DNA from: Chloroflexota bacterium
GTDB taxonomy: Bacteria; Chloroflexota; Anaerolineae; Anaerolineales; Anaerolineaceae
Length of the DNA stretch: 35,668 nucleotides
Reading direction: 5' to 3'
Assembly (NCBI GenBank): GCA_023434145.1
Contig: JAEYTI010000092.1
Location: 1-35,668 of the forward strand
Made by a program: the position numbers and the translations under genes. Positions 15,409 to 22,960 of the stretch are shown one piece after another (position 1 is the stretch's first letter; every line of letters starts with the position of its first letter). The notes under the pieces are model-generated. The model was not told the origin of the DNA. It did not search any database and saw only the letters and a program-made list of their open reading frames with translations.

Positions 15409-16428
15409 CTACGAGACTGCCAGAGCAGGCTCTTTTGCTTCTGGAGCGCTGGCAATCCCCAGCCGCTCAAACAGAATCGGCGCCAGAGCGGATACCCACA
15501 ACCCGACCAGGGTGTAGCGCACGAATCGCAGCGCGTAGCTAACAGCGTCGGCCTCACGAGGGAGAATTTGTCCCAGGCCAAACCACAGCACGAAGACGCC
15601 GATCAGGCCTACGACGTAACGCAGTAAGCGGTGCGACGGCAGCCCCCCGGCGTTAAACAGCCCGCCCGTGCGGTGGAAATACCACGCCGCGCCAGCCAGC
15701 ATGCCGAACCAGGTGCCTGCCAGCGTAAACGCGCCCTCAATGCTCAACGGATCGATCTCGTTGCCCGGCGCGCCTGCCAGAGCATTCTGCCGCCACAGTT
15801 CGGGCACAGTCCGCCCGCTTTGCGCAGCGGATGCCAGCAGGATGAACACGATGATGATGAGCGAGGAAACCAGCGCCAGCAGGAGCAGCGCTGTTAGCGA
15901 GCGGGTACGAAGGCGGGCAACAATGGGCTTTTCCAGCTTCAGGTAACCCAACACCAGCAGCGCGCCTAGCAGCCAACCCAGCAGCACGTCGCTGATAAAG
16001 TGCATGCCCAGGTAGATGCGTGAAAAACCGATCAAGAAGATTACCACGATCATCAGAATTTTGCCCCACCGCGAGCGCAAATTTGCCGCCAGCATGCCCC
16101 AAATCGCCGCGGCATGAAAGGCGTGCCCGGATGGAATGCCAAACGACGTTTCCGCGGACCATGCTTTTACATCCGTGCTGATCCAGTAGGGACGGGGCTG
16201 GAACATGGCCAACTTGAATACGGATCCGAAGCTGTTGCTGAGCAGGAGCATCATCGCCACGCGAATGCCGATGACTGAATCAAAGCACCAGTACAGCGAG
16301 GGCATAATAAGCATGTAAAACTCTTCGTTGCCCAGCATCGAGATCGACCGCATGGGCGAGGCCAGCCATTCCCCCATGCTTTGCAGAAAAAGAATGATCA
16401 GCAGTTCGAGTTCGTGAAGCGCATCCAT
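15409..16428 (-). CDS. PAP2-family membrane phosphatase
   Basis: A 339-aa polytopic protein with the complete three-part PAP2 (type 2 phosphatidic acid phosphatase) signature: KLAMFQPRP (K72, R79, P80), PSGH (99-102), and SRIYLGMHFISD with R137, H143 and D147. Such enzymes dephosphorylate lipid phosphates such as undecaprenyl pyrophosphate or phosphatidate on the outer face of the membrane. The extra C-terminal half with about five more helices is longer than a minimal PAP2 protein. I chose ATG 16428 (MDALHELEL); the frame is open to 16524, but that stretch has no membrane or PAP2 character. AGGAG lies about 12 nt upstream. Confidence 0.85.
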   Translation of the reverse strand: MDALHELELLIILFLQSMGEWLASPMRSISMLGNEEFYMLIMPSLYWCFDSVIGIRVAMMLLLSNSFGSVFKLAMFQPRPYWISTDVKAWSAETSFGIPSGHAFHAAAIWGMLAANLRSRWGKILMIVVIFLIGFSRIYLGMHFISDVLLGWLLGALLVLGYLKLEKPIVARLRTRSLTALLLLALVSSLIIIVFILLASAAQSGRTVPELWRQNALAGAPGNEIDPLSIEGAFTLAGTWFGMLAGAAWYFHRTGGLFNAGGLPSHRLLRYVVGLIGVFVLWFGLGQILPREADAVSYALRFVRYTLVGLWVSALAPILFERLGIASAPEAKEPALAVS

Positions 16429-16532
16429 CTTGGTTAAGACTCTCCTTTGGTTTCCACTGGCCCATGCCTGCTGGCGTGACGTATTCCGCCCGCAGTGGCG
16501 CTGAAAAGTAAAGTGGATTCGCAACTGCTCGG

Positions 16533-16597
16533 TGGGTTATGGTGTGTTATGTGAGGGAGTCACATAGCAACTCCCTCACATAACACACCATAACCCA
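16533..16597. repeat. Long perfect inverted repeat between divergent genes
   Basis: Arms 16533-16560 and 16570-16597 are perfectly complementary over 28 bp with a 9-nt loop. It lies 105 nt before the PAP2 start and 89 nt before the transglutaminase-like start, upstream of the likely plus-strand promoter. Neither gene ends here, so a terminator role is not expected. Confidence 0.93.
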
Positions 16598-16648
16598 TAC
16601 CAGGCTGCGTTGTTCGTGGATTCTAATACTCGCCTTAAATGAAAAAGG

Positions 16649-16678
16649 TTGACGTTCAGCAGGATTATATTGTACACT
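16649..16678 (+). promoter_or_regulatory. Candidate promoter of the transglutaminase-like gene
   Basis: TTGACG (16649-16654) is followed after 18 nt by TACACT (16673-16678), which ends 7 nt before the ATG at 16686. No Shine-Dalgarno is present, so a leaderless transcript is likely. TATATT at 16666-16671 is an alternative -10 but has no matching -35. Confidence 0.45.
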
Positions 16679-16685
16679 CAACCGT

Positions 16686-19022
16686 ATGAAAAACCAGATG
16701 CAAAGATGGTGGGATGTTCCGGCGGCCCTCTTCTTGCTGGGCGCGCTGTTCAGCGCCGCGATTCGACTGCAAGCGACAAACTGGACGGAACACCTCTCCT
16801 TAATGACCGTTATTGTTGTGTTGGGTTCCATCTTTGGATTCGCCCTCGGAAAGAGCATTTTCCGCGGCTGGATTACCTTTGTGATGGGACTGGTGTTCAG
16901 TCTGTTCTTCGTCCCCTGGCAGTTGGGCCTGCTTATGCCGGAAATGCCCTGGTCCGACCGCCTGAACTTCCTCTACGCGCGCATCTACTGGGCTACCGCG
17001 GACTTTTTAGCCAATAAACCTGTTCGCGACCCCATTTTGTTCCTGACGACGATGGCGGCATTATACTGGTTCGCCAGTCTGCTCTCGACATACCGGCTGG
17101 TTCGACTTGCCAATCCGTGGGCGCCGCTGCTGTCGCTGGGTGGCATGATTCTGGTGATTGAATATACATCGGAAATGTACGGCGCCACGCGCATCTCGGG
17201 CGCTGGTTACAGCTTTATGTTCCTGGTGTTCTGCCTGCTGCTGGTGGGCCGCATCTACTTCCTGCGTTCGCGCAAAGAGTGGGAGCAGCGCGGCGGAACA
17301 GTGGAAATGGAAGTGGGCTACGACCTGGGCCGCGGCGTTGCTGTGGCGGCAGTGGTGGTGGCGCTTCTGGCCTGGAACACGCCCATGCTGATAAACTTCT
17401 TTAATTCAGAAGACCCGGCTCGCGAGCGTGTTTCGCGCAGCTTCCAGGTTTTCCGCGACAGAGTCTCTAAGGCGGTAAATTCGTTGCGCAGCTCCAGCCC
17501 GGTAGTGGTTGAGGGCTATGGCAGCAATATGTTCCTCGGCACCGGCGGGCAGCTCGATGACAAAGTGGTGTTCACGGTAAAACCGGAATTCGGTAAGTCG
17601 TCGCGCCGGCTGTACTGGTCTGCTCGCACCTACGATAACTACCGCTCGGGGCAGTGGAACTCTACCATTAGCGACTCGCGGACCATTGGCCCCGCTCAGG
17701 AGCAGGTGATGTATCCCTCCTGGGATCTCCGGCGCGAAATGAAGTTCACGTTCAATTCGAGTATAACGCTGCTCAAGACACTGTACTACCCCGCTGAGCC
17801 GCTTTCGATCAGCCGTGAGGCGCAAGCAGTAGTCGCGATGGCTGCCAATGGCGCAACGGATTTGAACGCGATTGTTCTCGATCCCCCGTTGGCTGCCGGT
17901 GAGGAATACACCATCCTTGCCTCTGTAGCGCAGCCAACTATTCTGGCGATGCGTGAGGCAGGCGCCGAGTACCCGGATTACATCGCCGAGCGCTACTTGC
18001 AGCTCCCAGATAGCTTTTCGCCGCGTATTGCCGAGCTTGCCCGTCAGATTGCCGGCGACGAAGAAACGCCTTACGATCAGGTAACTGCGGTGACACAGTA
18101 CCTGCGCCGCACGATCACCTATTCCGAGACAGTTCCCCAGCCTCCGCGCAACCGCGATCCGCTGGAATGGTTCTTGTTTGATCTGCGGGCCGGATTCTGC
18201 AACTACTACGCCTCTGCTGAGGTGGTTATGCTGCGCTCGCTGGGCATCCCGGCCCGGCTGGTGGTTGGTTATGCTGAAGGGGAGTGGGACACCGAAAATC
18301 GTCTTTACACGGTGATTGGGAAAGACAGCCACGCCTGGCCCGAGGTGTACTTCCCGGACCTGGGTTGGGTAGCTTTTGAACCGACCGTAGCGCAGCCGCA
18401 GTCGACCTTCCCTCAAGGCTCGCGCTCGTCGAATGATCCGAGCGGGATTAACGCGGTGGAACCGGAAGTGCAGATGGACCCCTGGTCGCTGGCGAACCAG
18501 GAGCAGCGCGCGGAAGACCTGATGAACGCGGAAGAGATCCGCAGCGCCGTGGTTTTCGAACAGTTCCGGCCCTGGCTGACCGGCCTGCTGGTGGTGGCTG
18601 CCATCGGCGTGCTGTATTCGCTGTACCAGTGGATTCGCCGCCGTACATTTGACCTGCCGCTGCCAAGCTGGATTGAGAAAGCGCTGGATGAGCGCGGCTT
18701 CCGCACACCAGACTGGCTGCGGTTGTGGTCGCGCCGCGCCCTGCGCACCCCGATGGAAAACCTGTTTGCCAACGTGGCCTTCATGCTGCGCGTGTGGGGC
18801 CGCAAGGTCGACCCGGCGTTGACGCCTGCCGAGCAGGTAGCCATGCTGGTGAACGTGGTCCCCGGCGTGCAGGATCACGCGCTGGTGCTGCTGGATGAAT
18901 ACCAGCGCGCCATGTACAGCAAGTACCCAGCTAACCTGCACCGCGCCATGGAAGCGGTCAACGAGCTGCGCTCCATCGGCTTCCGGAGCTGGTTTCTCAA
19001 GCTGGTAGGGTTCGGCTCGTAG
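16686..19022 (+). CDS. TgpA-like membrane transglutaminase-domain protein
   Basis: A 778-aa protein. About six to seven N-terminal membrane helices (to about residue 240) are followed by an extracytoplasmic region with a transglutaminase-like cysteine-protease fold, another membrane helix near 620-640 (WLTGLLVVAAIGVLYSLY), and a cytoplasmic tail. The active site is visible: C505 in AGFCNYYASA and H549 in DSHAWPEVYF. The third triad position is E565 in AFEPT, where many relatives have DPT. The architecture matches TgpA/DUF3488 proteins, whose role is largely unknown; in other bacteria they often neighbour a MoxR ATPase and a DUF58 gene, absent here. Confidence 0.82.
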   Translation: MKNQMQRWWDVPAALFLLGALFSAAIRLQATNWTEHLSLMTVIVVLGSIFGFALGKSIFRGWITFVMGLVFSLFFVPWQLGLLMPEMPWSDRLNFLYARIYWATADFLANKPVRDPILFLTTMAALYWFASLLSTYRLVRLANPWAPLLSLGGMILVIEYTSEMYGATRISGAGYSFMFLVFCLLLVGRIYFLRSRKEWEQRGGTVEMEVGYDLGRGVAVAAVVVALLAWNTPMLINFFNSEDPARERVSRSFQVFRDRVSKAVNSLRSSSPVVVEGYGSNMFLGTGGQLDDKVVFTVKPEFGKSSRRLYWSARTYDNYRSGQWNSTISDSRTIGPAQEQVMYPSWDLRREMKFTFNSSITLLKTLYYPAEPLSISREAQAVVAMAANGATDLNAIVLDPPLAAGEEYTILASVAQPTILAMREAGAEYPDYIAERYLQLPDSFSPRIAELARQIAGDEETPYDQVTAVTQYLRRTITYSETVPQPPRNRDPLEWFLFDLRAGFCNYYASAEVVMLRSLGIPARLVVGYAEGEWDTENRLYTVIGKDSHAWPEVYFPDLGWVAFEPTVAQPQSTFPQGSRSSNDPSGINAVEPEVQMDPWSLANQEQRAEDLMNAEEIRSAVVFEQFRPWLTGLLVVAAIGVLYSLYQWIRRRTFDLPLPSWIEKALDERGFRTPDWLRLWSRRALRTPMENLFANVAFMLRVWGRKVDPALTPAEQVAMLVNVVPGVQDHALVLLDEYQRAMYSKYPANLHRAMEAVNELRSIGFRSWFLKLVGFGS

Positions 19023-19029
19023 CGTTAAT

Positions 19030-19079
19030 GGAATAAAAAAACCGGTGAAGTGGAAACACATCACCGGTTTTTTTATTCC
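19030..19079. terminator. Bidirectional intrinsic terminator
   Basis: Arms 19030-19048 and 19061-19079 pair perfectly over 19 bp, with A7 in the left arm and T7 in the right arm. Inside, a 1x1 mismatch is followed by GTG/CAC closing a GAAA tetraloop. It lies between two convergent genes and has canonical A-stem-T form in both directions. Confidence 0.92.
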
Positions 19080-19081
19080 GT

Positions 19082-19615
19082 CTACTGCACCACAATGTCA
19101 ATAAAGAACGGGTCCCCGAACGGCTCGCCTTGCGGGTTGTAGGCCTGCCACGCGCTGCGGTACGATCCCGGCTCGGAGGGAGCTTTGAACACGATGCGGA
19201 TCACTGCGCGGCTGCCGGAGCGCGCCGGGTAAAGTGCCTGCTCGGTCTGCGCGCCCAGCTCAGATCCGGCGATCAGGCGCACGCGGTAGGTGGAGTCCCA
19301 GTTGCAGTTGCCGCTGTTTTCCACCTCCCAGCGCTTGTCGAGGGTCGAGTCGGGGCCGACAACAGTTCCGTCGGGGATGGTCACGTCAGAGAGGAAGGAC
19401 AGCAGATCCTGGCAATCTACATTTGGCCCTGCAGATAGCGCGCCCCGCGTTGGCTCGGTGGTTGGGGCGGGCGTTTCGGTGGGCGGGGGCGGCAGGGTGG
19501 GCGGCATGAAGAGCGGCTCTTGCGCGCCTGAAGCTCGAGGGCGCGGAAGGGCTCTGCACGCAGAGAGGGAAAGCAGGAGGATGATCGCGAACAGCAGGGA
19601 GGGGATGTTCCTCAT
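19082..19615 (-). CDS. Lipoprotein with an NBR1-Ig-like domain
   Basis: A 177-aa secreted lipoprotein. The signal peptide ends in LSAC with the lipidated cysteine at C20. A Pro/Thr stalk (PPTLPPPPTETPAPTTEPT) follows, then a single NBR1-Ig-like beta domain recognised from IPDGTVVGPDSTLDKRWEVENSGNCNW, YRVRLIAGSE and PGSYRSAWQAYNPQG. Such domains are frequent on Chloroflexota surface proteins and probably mediate binding; no catalytic motif is visible. The ATG at 19615 has no ribosome site but lies 6 nt after TATAAT on the minus strand. It is separated from recA by a hairpin terminator. Confidence 0.85.
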   Translation of the reverse strand: MRNIPSLLFAIILLLSLSACRALPRPRASGAQEPLFMPPTLPPPPTETPAPTTEPTRGALSAGPNVDCQDLLSFLSDVTIPDGTVVGPDSTLDKRWEVENSGNCNWDSTYRVRLIAGSELGAQTEQALYPARSGSRAVIRIVFKAPSEPGSYRSAWQAYNPQGEPFGDPFFIDIVVQ

Positions 19616-19621
19616 AGAACA

Positions 19622-19627
19622 ATTATA
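19622..19627 (-). promoter_or_regulatory. -10 element adjacent to the lipoprotein start
   Basis: TATAAT (19627 to 19622 on the minus strand) ends 6 nt before the ATG, which would place the transcription start at or near the start codon. It overlaps the edge of the recA terminator, and no -35 is clear, so chance origin from the AT-rich terminator is possible. Confidence 0.4.
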
Positions 19628-19659
19628 AAAGAGATGCCGGGGATCGGCATCTCTTTTAT
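19625..19659. terminator. Intrinsic terminator after recA
   Basis: Arms 19625-19639 and 19645-19659 pair perfectly over 15 bp with a 5-nt loop. On the minus strand the stem ends in TTTTAT, about 50 nt after the recA stop codon. Confidence 0.85.
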
Positions 19660-19707
19660 CGTCTCAACCTGTTTCACCCCCAGGCTGGGAATGAAGCCGG
19701 GTGTGGT

Positions 19708-20814
19708 CTATTCGTCGTCACCACCGCCGTCGTCATCGCCACCACCGCCACCACCGAGGGGCAGGGCGATATCGCCGCTGACCGCACGCTGGCGCACAGC
19801 CTGGTCGATCTCGTTGCAGATCTCGGAGTTCTGGCGCAGGAATTCCTTCGCGTTTTCGCGGCCCTGGCCCAGGCGGATATCGCCGTAGGAGAAGAACGCG
19901 CCGCGCTTGGTCACAATCTCGAGCGTAGTCGCCAGATCGATAATGTCGCCGGTCTTCGAGATGCCTTCGTTATACATAATGTCGAACTCGGCAGTGCGGA
20001 AGGGCGGGGCGACCTTGTTCTTCACCACGCGCACGCGCACCCGGTTGCCTACCATCTCCGCGCCGACCTTGATGGTCTGGATGCGGCGGATGTCCATGCG
20101 GGTAGAGGCGTAGAACTTCAGCGCCAGGCCGCCGGGAGTGGTCTCGGGATTGCCAAACATGATGCCGATCTTCTGGCGGAGCTGGTTGGTGAAAAGTACA
20201 GCAGTCTTCGTCTGGTTGATCGCGCCGGATAGCTTGCGCAGCGCCTGAGACATCAGGCGCGCCTGCATGCCCATGCTCGCGTCGCCCATGTCACCTTCGA
20301 TTTCCGCGCGCGGAACGAGCGCCGCGACCGAGTCGATCACGACAATATCCACCGCGCCCGAACGGACGAGGGTCTCAGCGATTTCCAGGGCCTGCTCGCC
20401 AGTATCTGGCTGTGAGATCAGCAGGTTTTCAATATCCACGCCGCAGTGCGCTGCGTAGCGCGGGTCCATAGCGTGTTCCATATCGATATAGGCCGCCATG
20501 CCGCCCAAACGCTGCGCTTCGGCAACGATGTGCTGGCAAATGGTCGTCTTACCAGACGATTCGGGCCCGTAGATTTCTGTGATGCGGCCGCGCGGAATAC
20601 CACCTACCCCTAGCGCAATATCCAGGGAAAGGGAGCCGGTGGGAATTGCTTCCACCATCATATGCTGCGCTTCACCCATGCGCATGATGGATCCTTCTCC
20701 ATAGCGCTTTACGATGTCGCCGACAGCTTTGTCGAGCACTGCCCGGCGGGCATCATCCATAGGCGATGGGCCGGAAGGTAATGGTTGAGGGGGTTGTGCG
20801 GTTTTACGCGCCAT
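19708..20814 (-). CDS. recA: Recombinase RecA
   Basis: DNA-dependent ATPase of homologous recombination and SOS activation, 368 aa. It shows GPESSGKTT (Walker A), the IDMEHAMDPRYA block (IDAEHALDP in many RecAs), VIDSVAALVPRAEIEGDMGD (Walker B and loop L1 region), the loop L2 segment FTNQLRQKIGIMFGNPETTPGG, and GGLALKFYAS. The N-terminus has a short Pro-rich extension before MDDARRAVLDKAV, and the tail is low-complexity Gly/Asp (GGGGGGDDDGGGDDE), an exaggerated form of the usual acidic C-terminus. AGGAGA lies 8 nt before ATG 20814. The upstream promoter contains a LexA-like box. Confidence 0.98.
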   Translation of the reverse strand: MARKTAQPPQPLPSGPSPMDDARRAVLDKAVGDIVKRYGEGSIMRMGEAQHMMVEAIPTGSLSLDIALGVGGIPRGRITEIYGPESSGKTTICQHIVAEAQRLGGMAAYIDMEHAMDPRYAAHCGVDIENLLISQPDTGEQALEIAETLVRSGAVDIVVIDSVAALVPRAEIEGDMGDASMGMQARLMSQALRKLSGAINQTKTAVLFTNQLRQKIGIMFGNPETTPGGLALKFYASTRMDIRRIQTIKVGAEMVGNRVRVRVVKNKVAPPFRTAEFDIMYNEGISKTGDIIDLATTLEIVTKRGAFFSYGDIRLGQGRENAKEFLRQNSEICNEIDQAVRQRAVSGDIALPLGGGGGGDDDGGGDDE

Positions 20815-20859
20815 GATTCTTTCTCTCCTAGATCACATTTTCAAGGTAACATACTGGTT

Positions 20860-20865
20860 ATTATA
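20860..20865 (-). promoter_or_regulatory. Possible second recA -10
   Basis: A further TATAAT (in TATATAAT) lies on the minus strand 45 nt before the recA start, with no good -35. It may be a second start point or only AT-rich leader. Confidence 0.25.
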
Positions 20866-20903
20866 TACCGTAACCCCATTGGTTTGGTACAACGGATGCT
20901 TCA

Positions 20904-20931
20904 ATTATAGTACAAATGTTCAAAACGTCAA
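20904..20931 (-). promoter_or_regulatory. recA promoter
   Basis: On the minus strand TTGACG (20931-20926) and TATAAT (20909-20904) are separated by 16 nt, a near-consensus housekeeping promoter. It gives a leader of about 80 nt. Confidence 0.8.
20910..20921 (-). promoter_or_regulatory. Candidate LexA (SOS) box within the recA promoter
   Basis: Read on the minus strand the spacer between -35 and -10 contains GAACATTTGTAC. This matches the Gram-positive LexA/DinR half-site arrangement GAAC-N4-GTTC at seven of eight fixed positions. A repressor here would block RNA polymerase. Confidence 0.55.
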
Positions 20932-20946
20932 TGGGGAATCAGGGTG

Positions 20947-20996
20947 GTTTTTCTCCTGTAGATGGCGTTATTTCACGCCATCTACAGGAGAAAAAC
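20947..20996. repeat. Long perfect inverted repeat after ttuA
   Basis: Arms 20947-20968 and 20975-20996 pair perfectly over 22 bp with a 6-nt loop. It starts 8 nt after the ttuA stop codon on the minus strand. T runs are in the left arm and A runs in the right, so it is not a canonical intrinsic terminator. It also lies just upstream of the recA promoter. Confidence 0.92.
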
Positions 20997-21004
20997 GGGC
21001 ATAA

Positions 21005-21934
21005 TCAGACCTGAACGGTGCGGCAGAAGGCGCACAGACCCTCGCTGGTGGTCATCTGGCCGCAGTTGGGGCAGGGTCGCAGCTCTCCTTCTTGCGCGGC
21101 CTCGCTCTGGGTGGGAAAGGCGCCCTTCTCTTTGGCATTGAGAAAGCCCACGTAGAAAGCCAGCTTGATACCCGGCTGTTCCTCTTCCATCTTGTTGACC
21201 ATTTCTTTGTAGTATAGCTGCTTGCTGCCCTCCGAATGCGGGCACTCTTCCTCAATGTAGGGGATTCCTTGCAGCAAAGCGTATGCGGCGGTCTCGCGCT
21301 CGTAAAAGCGGACGAACGGCTTTACCTTGCGCACGAAGCCTTCGGCCTCTTCCAGCACGGGTGACTGTCGCGCCAGCAAATCGGTCTGCCACATCATCAC
21401 ATTGCCGAAGAGGATGGCGACTTCGTCATCCAGGTTATGGGCGGTGGCGAGTACACGGTAGCCCAGGTCTCGGGCCACGCGGTTCATCTCGTGGCGCTTC
21501 ACCAACCCACACGCAGAGCAGGGCTTGTAACGCCCCCGCTTCGAGCGTTGCGCCATCTGTGGCACGGTCTCACTGTACATCTCTGCTACGTTGATCACGT
21601 GCAGCTTGAGGGCGCGCTCGGCGGCAAATTCTACCGCGTAGCGCTCGGATTCGTCCGAATACGCTTCCTCCGAGTCGATGCCGAGGTTGATGTACAGCCC
21701 GTCGGCTTCGTAGCCCAGCTTCCACAGCACGTCCCACAGCGCCAGTGAGTCTTTGCCACCCGAGACGGCAATCAGCACCTTCTCGCGTTTGTGGAACAAG
21801 TCGTACTTTTTGATCGCCCGTTCCGTCTGCTCGACAAACCACGCGATGTAATGTTCCTTGCACAAAGCGAGGCGATGCTGGCGCATGCGAATGGCGGCGC
21901 GCTCGTCGCACTTGCGGCATTTCATCGATGTCAC
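21005..21934 (-). CDS. ttuA: tRNA 5-methyluridine(54) 2-sulfurtransferase-like protein TtuA
   Basis: A 309-aa PP-loop ATPase of the TtuA/TtcA group, predicted to put sulfur on U54 of tRNA. An N-terminal zinc site (C6, C9, C25, H28) is followed by the ATP pyrophosphatase loop SGGKDS (58-63), CSAC (139-142) and a later cysteine in EEECPHS, the three Cys expected to hold an iron-sulfur cluster, and a second zinc ribbon at the C-terminus (CPNCG, CAFC). Two zinc ribbons favour TtuA over TtcA. GTG 21934 overlaps the ttuB stop by 4 nt; ATG 21925 is an alternative. The adjacent sulfur-carrier gene supports the assignment. Confidence 0.85.
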   Translation of the reverse strand: MTSMKCRKCDERAAIRMRQHRLALCKEHYIAWFVEQTERAIKKYDLFHKREKVLIAVSGGKDSLALWDVLWKLGYEADGLYINLGIDSEEAYSDESERYAVEFAAERALKLHVINVAEMYSETVPQMAQRSKRGRYKPCSACGLVKRHEMNRVARDLGYRVLATAHNLDDEVAILFGNVMMWQTDLLARQSPVLEEAEGFVRKVKPFVRFYERETAAYALLQGIPYIEEECPHSEGSKQLYYKEMVNKMEEEQPGIKLAFYVGFLNAKEKGAFPTQSEAAQEGELRPCPNCGQMTTSEGLCAFCRTVQV

Positions 21935-22134
21935 GATGCACCACCGGAGATGACCGCCACGATTTTCACTTCATCACCATCTTTCAGCCAGTCGTTCTCG
22001 TTCAACAGCTCACCGGCGCGTACCAGCAGGTAGGCCTCCGGAGAAAGCTGGAGCCGCTCCAGGGCTTTCTTCACCTGGATGCTCTTTTCTTCGATCAGGT
22101 ATTCTTTCTTTCGTAAAATCAGCTTGATGGACAT
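21931..22134 (-). CDS. ttuB: Ubiquitin-like sulfur carrier TtuB/ThiS/MoaD family
   Basis: A 67-aa beta-grasp protein that would carry sulfur as a C-terminal thiocarboxylate to TtuA. It ends VAVISGGAS, so the di-glycine is followed by two extra residues instead of being terminal as in typical TtuB, ThiS and MoaD. It would then need trimming before activation, as reported for QbsE by the JAMM protease QbsD, or the tail is tolerated. ATG 22134 lies 8 nt after AGGAGA; the frame extends 18 codons upstream, but through the inverted repeat. It overlaps ttuA by 4 nt. No E1-like activating enzyme is in the window. Confidence 0.82.
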   Translation of the reverse strand: MSIKLILRKKEYLIEEKSIQVKKALERLQLSPEAYLLVRAGELLNENDWLKDGDEVKIVAVISGGAS

Positions 22135-22152
22135 AACCTGTCTCCTGATTTT

Positions 22153-22158
22153 ATTGTA
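22153..22158 (-). promoter_or_regulatory. Candidate -10 of ttuBA
   Basis: TACAAT on the minus strand lies 18 nt before the ttuB start and directly next to the inverted repeat at 22162-22220. A -35 would have to fall inside the repeat. Confidence 0.35.
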
Positions 22159-22161
22159 CCT

Positions 22162-22220
22162 GTGCGAGTGCGTGGTGTGAGTGCCCAACGGAGTTGGGCA
22201 TTCACACCACGCACTCGCAC
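22162..22220. repeat. Long inverted repeat between the SBP gene and ttuB
   Basis: Arms 22162-22189 and 22193-22220 pair over 28 positions with a single G-T wobble and a 3-nt loop (GGA). It lies only 2 nt from the SBP stop codon. On the minus strand ttuB comes first, so the hairpin separates the ttuB promoter from the end of the SBP gene. No U-tract is present. Confidence 0.93.
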
Positions 22221-22222
22221 GA

Positions 22223-22960
22223 TTACTTTAATTCATCTTGAAGGCACAGCAGCCAATCGCGCGCCGGGCCGCTGGGCTCGGATTCGGCCAAAGCCACCAG
22301 CGGGCGAGTCAACCGCTCGAGTTCGATTCCTTCGACCGTCAATTCCTTTACCTGACTGTTCAGCCAGCGACGCGGAATATAGCCCAACGCACTTGGGTCA
22401 CCTGCGATTGCTTCGATCACCGCGGCTGGGTCGGGCGCGGTATAGGTGATGCGTGACGGCACCACTGTACCGCCCAGGATGATCGCTTCGAATACAAGCT
22501 GCACATCATCTCCTGCCGGATAAGCGTAAGGGGAAACGAGTGTTCCAGGCTCGGGCCATTCGCGCATGCCCCCGGTATAGATCGACTGCAAATCCGCCAG
22601 GAGAATCGCGCTGCTAGGGTTGTCAGGGTGGGTGATGATGACCAGTTCTTCCTGCCCAATGACAGCGGAGAAAGTAGGCAGCTCTCCCTGAACATCCCAG
22701 CGCAGCGAAGCGTCTGATTCCCCGAGAATCAGCGCCGCGCCAGATCGTTCTTCCACCACCAGCCCGGCGCCGGCACGGTCATTCATGCAGGCGGTCATAT
22801 CGCTGCGCAGTGCGTTGAGGGCCGGGGTGTGCTGGATGGTGAAAACAACGGGTGTGACCGGCGCCTGAGGCGTCAGCGAAGGTCCGCAAGCCGTCATAAA
22901 GGCTGCGAGCAGGATCAGTGCCGCCAGGAACCGGCCATACCAGGAGCGATTAAAGGACAT
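22223..22960 (-). CDS. Orphan PstS-like substrate-binding lipoprotein
   Basis: A 245-aa lipoprotein with signal peptide and lipobox MTAC (C25). The mature part has the pattern of phosphate-type periplasmic binding domains: VIGQEELVIITHPDNP, LADLQSIYTGGMREWPEPG and ALGYIPRRWL. No permease or ATPase gene is nearby, so it may be a sensor or a binding protein for another system; the ligand is unknown. ATG 22960 lies inside the end of uppP (11-nt overlap) with no ribosome site, implying coupled translation; a TTG three codons earlier is an alternative start. Confidence 0.75.
   Translation of the reverse strand: MSFNRSWYGRFLAALILLAAFMTACGPSLTPQAPVTPVVFTIQHTPALNALRSDMTACMNDRAGAGLVVEERSGAALILGESDASLRWDVQGELPTFSAVIGQEELVIITHPDNPSSAILLADLQSIYTGGMREWPEPGTLVSPYAYPAGDDVQLVFEAIILGGTVVPSRITYTAPDPAAVIEAIAGDPSALGYIPRRWLNSQVKELTVEGIELERLTRPLVALAESEPSGPARDWLLCLQDELK

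Noticed and set aside
17406..19064. 552-codon open frame on the minus strand
   Set aside because: It is the antisense shadow of the transglutaminase-like gene, whose catalytic motifs and membrane helices are clear; the antisense product has no recognisable domain and would also cross the terminator at 19030-19079.
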